DNA from: Pseudomonadota bacterium
GTDB lineage: Bacteria > Desulfobacterota > Desulfobulbia > Desulfobulbales > CALZHT01
Direction: 5' to 3'
Length of the DNA stretch: 42,342 nt
NCBI GenBank assembly: GCA_018823135.1
Contig: JAHJJF010000018.1
Coordinates: 1 to 42,342, forward strand
The position numbers and the translations under genes were made by a program. Under the pieces are notes generated by a model. The model was not told the DNA's origin. It made no database searches and worked only from the letters and a program-made list of their open reading frames with translations. Shown here piece after piece: positions 25,059 through 33,395 of the stretch. The first letter of the stretch is position 1. Every line of letters begins with the position of its first letter.

Positions 25059-26261
25059 TTACACGGCAGCGGCTTTTTTGAGAGCAGCGGTTATCTGGAG
25101 CAATCGTTCGGCTGAAAGCTTGATCGGCACCTGATAGACAAGGGTGCGATTCATTATTGCCGCGGATTTGGGTAAAACCTGCGGGTCGTAGACAACTCGT
25201 TTTTTGCCGCCAGGTTCCATGAATGGCCAGCCGCTTTTCGCCAATGTGGAGCCATTGAGCAGATGTTCCCATTTCGGATAATAATGCCAGGTATTCTCAG
25301 CAAAATAAACGGCACCGGCGCCGTTTGCCTTCAGCACCTCATTTACTGCGCGTGCCTTGCCCGCATCGGGCAGCATGAAGGCGATAAAGGTTGCCGAATC
25401 CCCATCCGGGTCAAGAATGGTTCGGAAAGTGACCCCCGGAATTTTCGAAATAGCCTGCCGCAAAGCGGCCTTGTTCTTTTTCTGGGCAACAACCATACCA
25501 TCAAGCTTGGCAAGCTGGGCAAGGCCGATTGCTCCCTGGAGTTCCATCATCCGGTAATTGAACCCTACAAAACTCCTGCCCTCGCCGCCCCTGCCGCCCG
25601 GATTCACTGCATGGTCGTGGCCATGATCCTGATATTCCGACATCCGGCGCCAGAGATTCTCGTCATCGGTAATAATCATGCCGCCCTCGCCGGTGGTCAT
25701 GGTCTTCACCGCATCAAAGGAAAAGGTGCCGCATTTACCGAAGGTCCCGAGATGCCGGCCCTTAATCCTGGCGCCGGCAGCCTGGGCCGTATCTTCCAGT
25801 ACAGGAATTCCGTGTTTGTCGGCAATGGCGACAATTTCTTCAATCCGGGCCGGGGCACCCATCATATGTACCGGAATGATCGCCCTGGTCCTGGGGGTGA
25901 TCCTGTTTTCAAGATCATCGGGGTCCATATTCAGGGTATCATCTATTTCGCAGAAAACCGGGACCGCACCCACATCAAGAATCGCTTCCCAGGTAGCGAC
26001 AAAGGTGAACCCCTGAGTGACAACCTCATCTCCAGGGCCGACACCCATGGCTGCCAGACCAACTTTAAGCGCCGCGGTTCCGGATGTTACCGCCTGGGCG
26101 TATTTTGCGCCGCAATAGGCTGCAAACTTTTCCTCAAAAGAACGAACCTTGTACACCCCTTTTCTCTGCTCGGGAAACTCATAGCGGAAAAGCACACCGG
26201 TATCAAGGACATCCATGATCTCTTTTTTTTCTTCTTCGCCAAATATTTCAAATCCCGGCAT
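25059..26261 (-). CDS. DegT/DnrJ/EryC1/StrS-family aminotransferase, KdnA-like
   Basis: The 400-residue PLP-dependent sugar aminotransferase has SGTAA at 60-64, EDTAQAAG near 156-163 and a PLP-binding lysine K186 in SFDAVKTMTTGEGG. Segments such as PGFEIFGEEE, DVLDTGVLFRYEF, DHGHDH and DPDGDSATF closely recall Shewanella KdnA as I remember it. KdnA makes 8-amino-3,8-dideoxy-manno-octulosonate from the 8-aldehyde. The KdsB in this window has matching features, but the oxidase KdnB is not seen nearby. The start chosen is ATG 26261, 5 nt after AGGAGG; a GTG at 26264 is too close. Other nucleotide-sugar aminotransferase substrates remain possible. Confidence 0.8.
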   Translation of the reverse strand: MPGFEIFGEEEKKEIMDVLDTGVLFRYEFPEQRKGVYKVRSFEEKFAAYCGAKYAQAVTSGTAALKVGLAAMGVGPGDEVVTQGFTFVATWEAILDVGAVPVFCEIDDTLNMDPDDLENRITPRTRAIIPVHMMGAPARIEEIVAIADKHGIPVLEDTAQAAGARIKGRHLGTFGKCGTFSFDAVKTMTTGEGGMIITDDENLWRRMSEYQDHGHDHAVNPGGRGGEGRSFVGFNYRMMELQGAIGLAQLAKLDGMVVAQKKNKAALRQAISKIPGVTFRTILDPDGDSATFIAFMLPDAGKARAVNEVLKANGAGAVYFAENTWHYYPKWEHLLNGSTLAKSGWPFMEPGGKKRVVYDPQVLPKSAAIMNRTLVYQVPIKLSAERLLQITAALKKAAAV

Positions 26262-26442
26262 CACGCCCTCCTAATTAAGATATATTTGCTAAAACAAGAC
26301 TATTTTTTGTATGCATATACCATGTTTCATAGCAGGCGGAATCATAAAAATCAACTGCAAGCCTGCATTATTCATGATCCGGTATTACTGAAAAAAATAT
26401 ACTTAAAAAGGCCATGAGTCATGCCGCAAAAAAATGCCGTCC

Positions 26443-26472
26443 TTGACAAATGCCTATGCGGGAGGATAAGAA
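26443..26472 (+). promoter_or_regulatory. Candidate sigma70 promoter for the cyclophilin-FKBP gene
   Basis: TTGACA at 26443-26448 is followed after an 18-nt spacer by TAAGAA at 26467-26472. It overlaps the upstream in-frame ATG (26450), which argues that translation starts at 26507 instead. Confidence 0.35.
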
Positions 26473-26506
26473 ACTTGAACTTTATAAAAATATATCGGAG
26501 GTTTCA

Positions 26507-27520
26507 ATGAACAAAATACTTCTCACCGTTTTATGCGCAATAACGCTTTTTGCTCTTTTCCCGTTACATAATCTTCAAGCGGCAACCGAGCTTTCTGAAG
26601 ACGGCCTTTTTGCGAGAATCGACACCACACAGGGGGTTGTTGTCGTGAAGCTCGAGTTTGAAAAAACACCGATCACCGTTGCAAACTTTGTCGGACTCGC
26701 CGAAGGGACCAAAGACTTCCATGACACTGCAGGCAGAACTTCAGGCAAATATTACGACGGACTGGCCTTTCACCGGGTGATTGCCAATTTCATGATCCAG
26801 GGCGGATGCCCCAACGGCAGCGGTCGCGGCGGCCCGGGATACAAATTCGAAGATGAATTTTATCCAGCCCTCAAACATGACCGCCCGGGAATTCTTTCCA
26901 TGGCAAATTCAGGTCCCGGGACCAACGGCAGTCAATTCTTCATAACCCACGTCCCAACCCCGCATCTGGACGGCAAACACACGGTGTTCGGAAAAGTTGT
27001 TACCGGCCAGGACGTTGTCAATAAAATCCAGAAAGGCGACAGGATCAAGACCGTCAACATTATCCGGAACGGCGAAAAAGCCAAAGCCTTCAAAAGCGAC
27101 CAGGGGACTTTTGACCAACTCAGGAAAAATATAAAAACCCGCCAGACCAAAAAACTCGATGCACTCATCATGAAAAAATGGCCCAACGCCATAACAACGC
27201 CTACCGGTCTCAAATATGTGGTTCTTGCGGAAGGATCCGGGGATAAACCGGCTCCAGGCACCCTGATAACCGCACATTATACCGGGATGTTTCTTGATGG
27301 AGGAAAATTCGACAGCTCAGTGGACCGTGGCAAGCCGTTTCAGTTTCCGGTGGGGCAAAATCAGGTGATCAAGGGCTGGGATCAGGCATTTCTTGACATG
27401 AAAAAGGGAGAAAAACGTATTCTCATAATCCCACCGGACCTTGCCTACGGCAGCCAAGGTGTCGGCCCCATCCCACCCAACGAGACCCTGGTATTTGAAG
27501 TGGAACTTATTGATTTCTAG
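26507..27520 (+). CDS. Exported dual peptidyl-prolyl isomerase: cyclophilin fused to FKBP
   Basis: The 337-residue protein has a signal peptide (residues 1-25, [10 protein letters not shown]...LQA). A cyclophilin domain spans about 33-190, with the catalytic FHR at 88-90, MIQGG, and GSQFFIT at 141-147. The usual tryptophan of the drug-binding loop is replaced by H in HLDGKH. A linker of about 40 residues leads to an FKBP domain at about 232-337 (VTAHYTG-like [22 protein letters not shown]-like [18 protein letters not shown]). Both families isomerise X-Pro bonds, and here they should act in the periplasm. The ATG at 26507 has a GGAGG ribosome-binding site. Earlier in-frame ATGs (26450, 26456) would displace the signal peptide. 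Confidence 0.92.
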   Translation: MNKILLTVLCAITLFALFPLHNLQAATELSEDGLFARIDTTQGVVVVKLEFEKTPITVANFVGLAEGTKDFHDTAGRTSGKYYDGLAFHRVIANFMIQGGCPNGSGRGGPGYKFEDEFYPALKHDRPGILSMANSGPGTNGSQFFITHVPTPHLDGKHTVFGKVVTGQDVVNKIQKGDRIKTVNIIRNGEKAKAFKSDQGTFDQLRKNIKTRQTKKLDALIMKKWPNAITTPTGLKYVVLAEGSGDKPAPGTLITAHYTGMFLDGGKFDSSVDRGKPFQFPVGQNQVIKGWDQAFLDMKKGEKRILIIPPDLAYGSQGVGPIPPNETLVFEVELIDF

Positions 27521-27544
27521 GAATATAACTTCCGTATAAAACTT

Positions 27545-27839
27545 TAGCCCGGTGTTTGATGATTTAGCCATGTTGAAGTTTAGATCTTAATAATATCTAA
27601 TTCGGCTAATTAGGATTCACTATTGCTGAAGATCCGAGGTGACTGTCAATCGTTGTGTATATCAACAATCATCTCGATATTTTGGAGCATGACAAAAAAG
27701 TCTTTACACTTAAGCCCGGTTTTTGATGGGTCAAGCAGGTTGAAGATTCAAGTATAAAGGCTATCCGCTATACTCTAGTATGCGGATAGCCTTTATGCGC
27801 AGGAGATTCGGACTGATCGGCCCATCAAACACCGGGCTA
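27545..27839. mobile_element. TA-flanked inverted-repeat element (MITE-like), about 295 bp
   Basis: The ends form a perfect 17-bp inverted repeat: TAGCCCGGTGTTTGATG at 27545-27561 and its reverse complement at 27823-27839. A related degenerate copy in direct orientation lies at 27712-27748 (AAGCCCGGTTTTTGATG). Near the right end, 27754-27796 is a near-perfect hairpin of about 20 bp (arms starting ATAAAGGCTATCCGC). The outermost TA on both sides could be a target duplication, as in IS630/mariner-type MITEs. There is no reading frame inside. The right end contains the TAG stop of the hydrogenase large-subunit gene. Non-autonomous transposition is inference. Confidence 0.6.
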
Positions 27840-29111
27840 ATGGACGGAACAGGATATGCATGGGTCGTAGGCCCGCACCAGCATTTCAGCTAGCCGCTTG
27901 ATTTCTACGTCAGTCTTGCCCTGCTCCGAACACTGCCGGGCAAGCTCGATAATATCGTAATGGATATTGGCATTATTCTGGCTCGTTGGAATCACACAAT
28001 CGCAGCTTTTAATCCTGCCCTGAGCGTCGAATTCATAACTGTGGTAGAGAATACCGCGCGGCACTTCAACCGCGCCGACGCCCACTCCTTCCCTGGGAGT
28101 AACCGGCTGGCGGGACTCCTGCCAATCGCTCCCTAAAAGCCCTTCAATAATGGCAACAGAATCCATAACCACATGCACGCACTCAACCAGTTGCGCCAGA
28201 TTATTCATGAAGGGATTATGATTGACCGGTTCAAGGTTCAAACTCTCTGCAAAACCCAAGGCAAGGGGATTAAGATAGTCAAAATTATTATTAATTCTTG
28301 CCAGAGCACCCACCGCAAATGATTCTCGGGAAAGCTTACTCCACTTTGAGGTGGAATGATCAACACAATATTCATTGGTCATTTTCCGGTAGCCGCTTTC
28401 AGGTTGCTCCGCATCATCCGAAGAGATGATATCGCCGCCGATAAAGGGATAATCCCCGGTGCCTTCAAGGGATACGAACTCGGTTTCACGGACAAAGTCC
28501 GGTATTTCAAATGACGCAAATAGTTCCACGGTCTGCGCCAGGTCGTCGGAACAGGCCTTGAGACGTTTCCTGATACCCTCAAGTTCCTTTCTTTCCGGAA
28601 GCATGGTGAATCCCCCCACCACTGTCCGGGTCGGATGCATTCGGCGGCCGCCGATAATATCACAGGCGTCATTGGCCAGAAGTTTCAGCCGCATTGCCCG
28701 CTGAACTATATCGGGATGGGTCTTGATCAGCGGCAGCACACTGCCGGTATTGACAAAATCCGGGGCGGCAAGAAAATAAAGATGCAGAATATGGCTCTGC
28801 AGGGTCTCCATATGTTTCAGGAGAAGGCGCAGTTTGGCGGTCTGGCCAGTGGGGGTTATGCCAAAGGCATTTTCAACCCCACGAATACTTGCCAGGGTGT
28901 GACCGATGGAGCAGATGCCGCAGATTCTGCCGCAGATATACGGGGCGTTTTCCCATTTCTTGCCCACGAGCATCGCTTCAAAAAAACGCGGCGTTTCAAC
29001 GACTTCCCATTGCGCCTCTTTCACAACTCCGTCACGGATGTTGATATTGATATTCCCATGACCCTCAACACGGGTCAGGTGATGCACATTCACATCGCAT
29101 GAAACCTTCAT
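27837..29111 (-). CDS. [NiFe]-hydrogenase large subunit, group 3b-like (sulfhydrogenase alpha)
   Basis: The 424-residue catalytic subunit holds the NiFe site. The L1 motif RICGICSIGH has nickel-ligand cysteines C64 and C67, and the L2 motif DPCISCSVH has C418 and C421. RVEGHGN is near residues 14-20. The chosen ATG at 29111 overlaps the small-subunit stop (ATGA) and has a GGAGAGG ribosome-binding site. The frame extends to 29180, but this would add 23 unlike residues. Group 3b is suggested by the neighbours: beta, gamma (diaphorase) and small subunits in order, as in the cytoplasmic NAD(P)-linked hydrogenases. The protein ends exactly at the L2 histidine, so the C-terminal peptide normally removed by a maturation protease is absent. 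Confidence 0.9.
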   Translation of the reverse strand: MKVSCDVNVHHLTRVEGHGNININIRDGVVKEAQWEVVETPRFFEAMLVGKKWENAPYICGRICGICSIGHTLASIRGVENAFGITPTGQTAKLRLLLKHMETLQSHILHLYFLAAPDFVNTGSVLPLIKTHPDIVQRAMRLKLLANDACDIIGGRRMHPTRTVVGGFTMLPERKELEGIRKRLKACSDDLAQTVELFASFEIPDFVRETEFVSLEGTGDYPFIGGDIISSDDAEQPESGYRKMTNEYCVDHSTSKWSKLSRESFAVGALARINNNFDYLNPLALGFAESLNLEPVNHNPFMNNLAQLVECVHVVMDSVAIIEGLLGSDWQESRQPVTPREGVGVGAVEVPRGILYHSYEFDAQGRIKSCDCVIPTSQNNANIHYDIIELARQCSEQGKTDVEIKRLAEMLVRAYDPCISCSVH

Positions 29112-29914
29112 TTCCTCTCCTGTTCTTCTTCCTGGTTCTGCCGCAATTCCTCGACAACTGAGGAAAATCCCCCAAAACATTCAAGCCGGTCAAGCATTGT
29201 TTCCCGGGAAAACCCGTGTTTTGTCATGATTTCCTGAATCTGCTCAATATTAGCCACTTCCGCAGGCCCCCGGCATCCCCAGCATCCCATGCGACTATTC
29301 GGACACCAGGAATCACATCCCCCCCGGGTAATCGGCCCCAGACACGGCTCACCAAGGTCAAACAGGCAGATATTCTCATTGGCCTTGCAATCCATGCATA
29401 CCGGATATTTGGGGTGGCGGACGGATTTGCCGACAACCAGATTGGTGACGATTCTTTCAACTTCTTCCTTTTTTATCGGGCAACCGTATATTTCAAGGTC
29501 AACCGTAACTTCAGCGGATAAAGGCCTTGATGCTTCAGTCTCCACGGGAAAGTCTCCATAAACCTGCTTTTTTACCCAGGCCAGATCATTGAACCGATTT
29601 TTCAACTGGTTGACCCCACCGAAACAGGCACAGGACCCCAGTGCCACAAGAATCTTGGCGTTTGCCCGTATCTCCTGAAGCCTCTTCACTTCATCTGCGC
29701 GGGTAACACTTCCCTCAACAAAGGCGATATCATACTCATCGGATTTTTCACTCATCGCCTCGCGAAAATTTACCACCTCAACCAGGGACAGAAAATCAAG
29801 CAGGCTGGATTCATTATTGATAATCTGCAACTGGCATCCTTCACAGGAAGTCAGTTCAAAAAAAGCGACCCTTGGACGCGCGAGGGGCACACCGAGATAG
29901 GATAAATCAGACAT
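29108..29914 (-). CDS. [NiFe]-hydrogenase small subunit, group 3b-like (sulfhydrogenase delta)
   Basis: The 268-residue FeS subunit relays electrons from the NiFe site. The proximal-cluster motif TSCEGCQLQI has C24 and C27. Further cluster cysteines are in LGSCACFGG, in YGCPIKKEE, and in the C-terminal medial/distal region (CMDCKANENICL, GPITRGGCDSWCPNSRMGCWGCRGP). There is no twin-arginine signal, consistent with a cytoplasmic enzyme. The ribosome-binding site GGAGG lies upstream of ATG 29914. It sits in the operon between the gamma and large subunits. Confidence 0.92.
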   Translation of the reverse strand: MSDLSYLGVPLARPRVAFFELTSCEGCQLQIINNESSLLDFLSLVEVVNFREAMSEKSDEYDIAFVEGSVTRADEVKRLQEIRANAKILVALGSCACFGGVNQLKNRFNDLAWVKKQVYGDFPVETEASRPLSAEVTVDLEIYGCPIKKEEVERIVTNLVVGKSVRHPKYPVCMDCKANENICLFDLGEPCLGPITRGGCDSWCPNSRMGCWGCRGPAEVANIEQIQEIMTKHGFSRETMLDRLECFGGFSSVVEELRQNQEEEQERK

Positions 29915-29916
29915 TA

Positions 29917-30816
29917 TCAGATCGCCTCCTTGAGATTCATCACCGACCAGTAGTCAAAAACCGGGCCTTCCAGGCAGGTGTAAGTCGAGCCGATATTGCA
30001 GCGGCAGCACTTTCCCCGACCGCAATGCATGCGTCGCTCAAGAGAAACAAAAATCTTCTGCATGGGCAGCCCTGCATCAATCAGCATTTTGCAGACAAAC
30101 TTGAACATGATCGGCGGGCCGCAGACAATTGCATAGGTATCTTTGGCCAGTGAATTCCCATAGGCGGCTATTCTTTTTTCGAGAATCTCGGTGATCAGCC
30201 CCACCGGCCCCTGCCAGGCGTCATCAGGTTCATCAACTATAATGTTCAGGTTGATGTCGAATTTGCGCCACATATCGTACAGATAGGTGAAAAGAAGTTC
30301 AGACGGCCTCTTGGCGCCGTAGATAATATCAATTTCTTGATAGCGACTTCTGTTTTCAAGAACCGATAAAGCCGGGGAGCGCAGAGGGGCAATCCCCAAT
30401 CCTCCGGCAATCAGCAGTACATTCTGCCCGTACATTTTCTCCATGGGAAAGGACGTACCGAACGGGCCGCTGATCCCGACCTGAGTGCCCCGTTGGACGC
30501 GGGAAAGAAAATTCGTCAGATTCCCGGCTCTCCGGATGCATAATTCAATATCGCCATGACGGATGGGCGAAGAGGATATGGAAAAAGGCGCCTCGCCGAT
30601 GCCCGGCAGTTCAAGCATAACGAATTGCCCAGGCTTGAAAGAAAACAGCCGCCGTTTTTCAGGATCCTTTATCTGGATTTGATACAGCTTCTCCGTTTCG
30701 GTGAGAGGATAAACATTGGTAATTTCAGCCTGGTACGTATACTCAAAAGTTTTGAAATCATGAGCCCTGAGCCCCTGGCTTTGTTCAAGAACATCAATAA
30801 ATTTAAGAGATTCCAT
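29917..30816 (-). CDS. Hydrogenase gamma subunit, FAD/NAD(P)-binding diaphorase with 2Fe-2S
   Basis: The protein has about 299 residues and is of the ferredoxin-NADP reductase/dihydroorotate dehydrogenase electron-transfer type. An FAD-binding beta-barrel (about residues 15-105, with FSISSSPIRHGDIELCIRR) is followed by the NAD(P) domain (LLIAGGLGIAPLRS, VCGPPIMF). A C-terminal cysteine cluster CGRGKCCRC fits a 2Fe-2S site. It should carry electrons between NAD(P)H and the FeS chain of the hydrogenase. The ATG at 30816 lies 2 nt after the beta-subunit stop with a GGGGAGGAAG ribosome-binding site. The longer frame from 30840 is less likely. Confidence 0.9.
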   Translation of the reverse strand: MESLKFIDVLEQSQGLRAHDFKTFEYTYQAEITNVYPLTETEKLYQIQIKDPEKRRLFSFKPGQFVMLELPGIGEAPFSISSSPIRHGDIELCIRRAGNLTNFLSRVQRGTQVGISGPFGTSFPMEKMYGQNVLLIAGGLGIAPLRSPALSVLENRSRYQEIDIIYGAKRPSELLFTYLYDMWRKFDINLNIIVDEPDDAWQGPVGLITEILEKRIAAYGNSLAKDTYAIVCGPPIMFKFVCKMLIDAGLPMQKIFVSLERRMHCGRGKCCRCNIGSTYTCLEGPVFDYWSVMNLKEAI

Positions 30817-30817
30817 G

Positions 30818-31858
30818 TCAGGCTTCCTCCCCGCGCACACTTGAAATAACTTCAGGCACCGTTATATCCGCAAGACATGCCTCGCCGCAACGACCACACC
30901 CCACACAAAGGGATTCCTCAAACGCCTCTACAAACCCCCGATGTTTGTGATAATAGCGATACTTCAACCGGGTATGACTCTCCGGTCTGAAATTATGCCC
31001 ACCCGCCACTTCGGCAAAATCAATGAGGTTACAGGAATGGAGATGCTTGAGTTTTACAGCGCCCTTAAGATCCATGTCAACCTGTTCTTCAACCCCGTAA
31101 CAGTAGCATGTCGGGCAGACATTGGCGCAGGTCCCGCATGACAGGCATTTTTCGCCCCAGGTCTTCCAGACATCCGAATGAAACTCCATATCGAGAATCT
31201 TCGTAAGGTCCGTGGTGTCAACCTTGGCGGTAAAGCTTTTCTCCCTGGCCTTCACAGTTTCCAGATACAAGGCATGGTCTTTTCCGGTGGGTTCTCGCGT
31301 GGTTATTGATTTCAGATAATTAAACGCCTCCGCAGAGACAATTTCCGCAAAAAAACTGTCTCCGATATCAGTCAGATACATATCAAAACCATTGAAAACA
31401 GTATCAGTGCCCATGGACCGGCAAAAACAGAAAGGCTGAGGCGCGCAATCCATACCGATTATAAACATATTTTTACGTTTACTGGCGTAATACGGCGTCG
31501 GGTAGACGCTTTCCATGAGAACCTTGTCGAGTTTATTAAGGGCATTGATATCGCAGGCGTGCATCCCGAAAAACACAAAGGGTTTGTATATATTAAAATC
31601 TACCTTTTTCTCCCAGGACTCCGGGCTGACATTAAAAGAGCAGAGCGTCTCCAGATACGGCAGAAAATATTTCTTGGCGGAATATTTGGTAGTGGTGTAG
31701 TCGAGCCTCAACTCATTAAAATCATAGACAATATCAAATGAATAAATAGGCTGACCTTTTCTATCTGAAGCTATCTGTACCGGGCCGATTATCGGATTAA
31801 CCGAAAGCACCTCAAAAAGAATCGGAAGCTCTTTTTTAGAAAAAATTTTAAATAGCAT
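30818..31858 (-). CDS. Hydrogenase beta subunit, 4Fe-4S protein (sulfhydrogenase beta/AsrA-like)
   Basis: This 346-residue iron-sulfur protein is the first gene of the hydrogenase operon. The N-terminal about 220 residues belong to the 4Fe-4S dicluster/AsrA-type family. Two cluster-binding motifs follow: CLSCGTCANVCPTCYC and CVGCGRCGEACLADITVP. In group 3b enzymes this subunit links the gamma diaphorase to the small subunit. The ATG follows AAGGGG. Single-nucleotide spacing or overlaps with the next genes support one transcript for beta-gamma-delta-alpha. Confidence 0.88.
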   Translation of the reverse strand: MLFKIFSKKELPILFEVLSVNPIIGPVQIASDRKGQPIYSFDIVYDFNELRLDYTTTKYSAKKYFLPYLETLCSFNVSPESWEKKVDFNIYKPFVFFGMHACDINALNKLDKVLMESVYPTPYYASKRKNMFIIGMDCAPQPFCFCRSMGTDTVFNGFDMYLTDIGDSFFAEIVSAEAFNYLKSITTREPTGKDHALYLETVKAREKSFTAKVDTTDLTKILDMEFHSDVWKTWGEKCLSCGTCANVCPTCYCYGVEEQVDMDLKGAVKLKHLHSCNLIDFAEVAGGHNFRPESHTRLKYRYYHKHRGFVEAFEESLCVGCGRCGEACLADITVPEVISSVRGEEA

Positions 31859-31933
31859 CCCCTTACCTCAACACTTACATTTTGTTAAATAAGTCAGATT
31901 AGATATGGGGATAATTTATACATGAGATAATAA

Positions 31934-31962
31934 ATTATTCCACAAATAATTACATCTATCAA
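31934..31962 (-). promoter_or_regulatory. Candidate sigma70 promoter of the hydrogenase operon
   Basis: On the minus strand, TTGATA (31957-31962) is followed after 17 nt by AATAAT (31934-31939). This would give a leader of about 70 nt before the ATG at 31858. Confidence 0.4.
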
Positions 31963-32111
31963 AGTCCTTATTGTTCTCTCAAGTATCAGTTTTGGAACAA
32001 CCACATCCGACATTTCGGAAAGAAATTTCCAGCTTTCCGGAATTCAAGCTGAAAAAAACAAACGAAACCACCCGAAAAACCCACATAAAGCCCTAAATAC
32101 AGAGAACTTCA

Positions 32112-32130
32112 TTGCGGCATGTTTTTTGCA
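32112..32130 (+). promoter_or_regulatory. Candidate sigma54 promoter for the carbonic anhydrase gene
   Basis: TTGCGGCATGTTTTTTGCA has the invariant GG and GC separated by exactly 10 nt and matches the -24/-12 consensus well. Transcription would start near 32142, about 190 nt before the ATG at 32332. Confidence 0.5.
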
Positions 32131-32167
32131 AAAGCCTTTATAATACATTAATACAGTTTCGCTCCAT

Positions 32168-32180
32168 GATCGTCACGATC
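32168..32180. promoter_or_regulatory. 13-bp perfect palindrome, possible operator
   Basis: GATCGT-C-ACGATC is a perfect inverted repeat located between the sigma54-like promoter and the coding sequence. A binding protein is not known. Confidence 0.3.
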
Positions 32181-32331
32181 AATGAACCTTGATGAATTTT
32201 AATCATTTTCGATTTTTTTCATTGAATATTCTTGACGTATGAATGAAGCTAATATGTATAATCTATTACATGTTATTTCCAGCGGGGAAGTTTCAATTTT
32301 ACGGGAAAAGGCCATGAGGAAGGAGAAACAA

Positions 32332-33168
32332 ATGCACACCGGAAAGCATCTTATATTGGCATTGGCTGTATCCATGTTTTTCACCATGAATTCAGATTGT
32401 TATGCCGGCAGTATTGATCGGACCAGTGTCTACACCGTCCGATCTCCGAGTATTGTTCTACAGGAAATAATCCGCGGCAACCGGGACTTTGTTGTTGCCC
32501 TGGAAAAAGACTATTTCCAGTCCTTTCAAAACCAGCAGAACCCGACTCTCACCGTAGTTACATGCGCTGATTCCCGTGTCCAGAACAACCTTTTCGGCAT
32601 GGACCCGAGCAATAAAATCTTTACGGTACGAAATATCGGCAATCAAATACAGAATGCCGAAGGTTCCGTTGATTACGGCATTCACCATCTTTCAACGTCA
32701 ATATTATTAGTCATGGGCCATTCGAACTGCGGCGCCATCAAGGCAGCAATGGGCGATATATCCGAAGAGACAGTCGGCATAATTGCCGAGCTCGCCCCCC
32801 TAAAAACCCCGTTATCCGTTGATAACGGCAGCGGCCAGTTCGATGACCGTTGGACGAAAAACATCGAGAGAAACGTCGACTACCAGGTGGCGTATGCAAA
32901 TCAACTTTATGCCTCAAAGGTTAAATCCGGAGATCTGGTAATTATTGGCGCGGTTTATGACTTCAACAATCATTATAAGAAAGGCCAGGGCGCACTGGTC
33001 ATCACAAATATTAACGGCGAAACCAACCCGGATAAATACATGAAGCACTCGGCCATGAGGTTTCTCACCAAAACAGAAATTCTTGCACGCATAGGAAGCA
33101 TCGCCCCGGACACCCATTACACCTCCGCCGAAGTGACTTACGGTTATCACGCTCCACAAAAAAAGTAG
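32332..33168 (+). CDS. Periplasmic beta-class carbonic anhydrase
   Basis: The 278-residue zinc enzyme hydrates CO2 to bicarbonate. The chosen ATG at 32332 has an AGGAGA ribosome-binding site and starts directly before a signal peptide (MHTGKHLILALAVSMFF...YAGS), so export is likely. The zinc ligands and catalytic dyad are present: C78, D80 and R82 (TCADSRV), then H130 and C133 (GHSNCGA). Upstream in-frame ATGs at 32239 and 32314 would bury the signal peptide. The gene is followed by a strong terminator and preceded by a sigma54-like promoter. It is divergent from the hydrogenase operon. Confidence 0.92.
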   Translation: MHTGKHLILALAVSMFFTMNSDCYAGSIDRTSVYTVRSPSIVLQEIIRGNRDFVVALEKDYFQSFQNQQNPTLTVVTCADSRVQNNLFGMDPSNKIFTVRNIGNQIQNAEGSVDYGIHHLSTSILLVMGHSNCGAIKAAMGDISEETVGIIAELAPLKTPLSVDNGSGQFDDRWTKNIERNVDYQVAYANQLYASKVKSGDLVIIGAVYDFNNHYKKGQGALVITNINGETNPDKYMKHSAMRFLTKTEILARIGSIAPDTHYTSAEVTYGYHAPQKK

Positions 33169-33212
33169 ATACTTCTCATTGCTGACAGCGAGCACCAATA
33201 ACAGGCATCTGC

Positions 33213-33250
33213 AAAACAGTTCCGGAAGTTATTCCGGAACTGTTTTTTTT
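33213..33250 (+). terminator. Rho-independent terminator after the carbonic anhydrase gene
   Basis: A perfect stem of 13-15 bp (AACAGTTCCGGAA and its complement) with a GTTA loop is followed by eight T. A textbook intrinsic terminator. Confidence 0.92.
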
Positions 33251-33395
33251 ACTCCGCACTCCATTGTATATGTTATTGATGATTCTTTGAATCAGCTAAA
33301 GAGATGCTACAATCTCTCTAAATTAAGATCAGTTACATTCCTATTATAATAGCAGCCAAGACTGCAACCTTTCTATCTTTAATGAGAACAATATC

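Larger units (their letters stand above)
31859..32331. other. Divergent regulatory region between hydrogenase operon and carbonic anhydrase
   Basis: About 470 bp without a supportable gene. It contains a candidate hydrogenase promoter (31934-31962), a sigma54-like promoter (32112-32130) and a palindrome (32168-32180). A weaker CAGCTT-N10-AAGCTG inverted repeat lies near 32030-32052. Confidence 0.5.

Noticed and set aside
25263-26417. A 384-codon open frame on the plus strand
   Set aside because: It is antisense to the aminotransferase gene, lacks recognisable motifs, and the aminotransferase frame is clearly coding.
27837-27839. Loss of the hydrogenase C-terminal peptide caused by insertion of the repeat element
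   Set aside because: Excising the element with one TA restores CAT-TAA, so the gene would stop at the same residue; the insertion need not be the cause.
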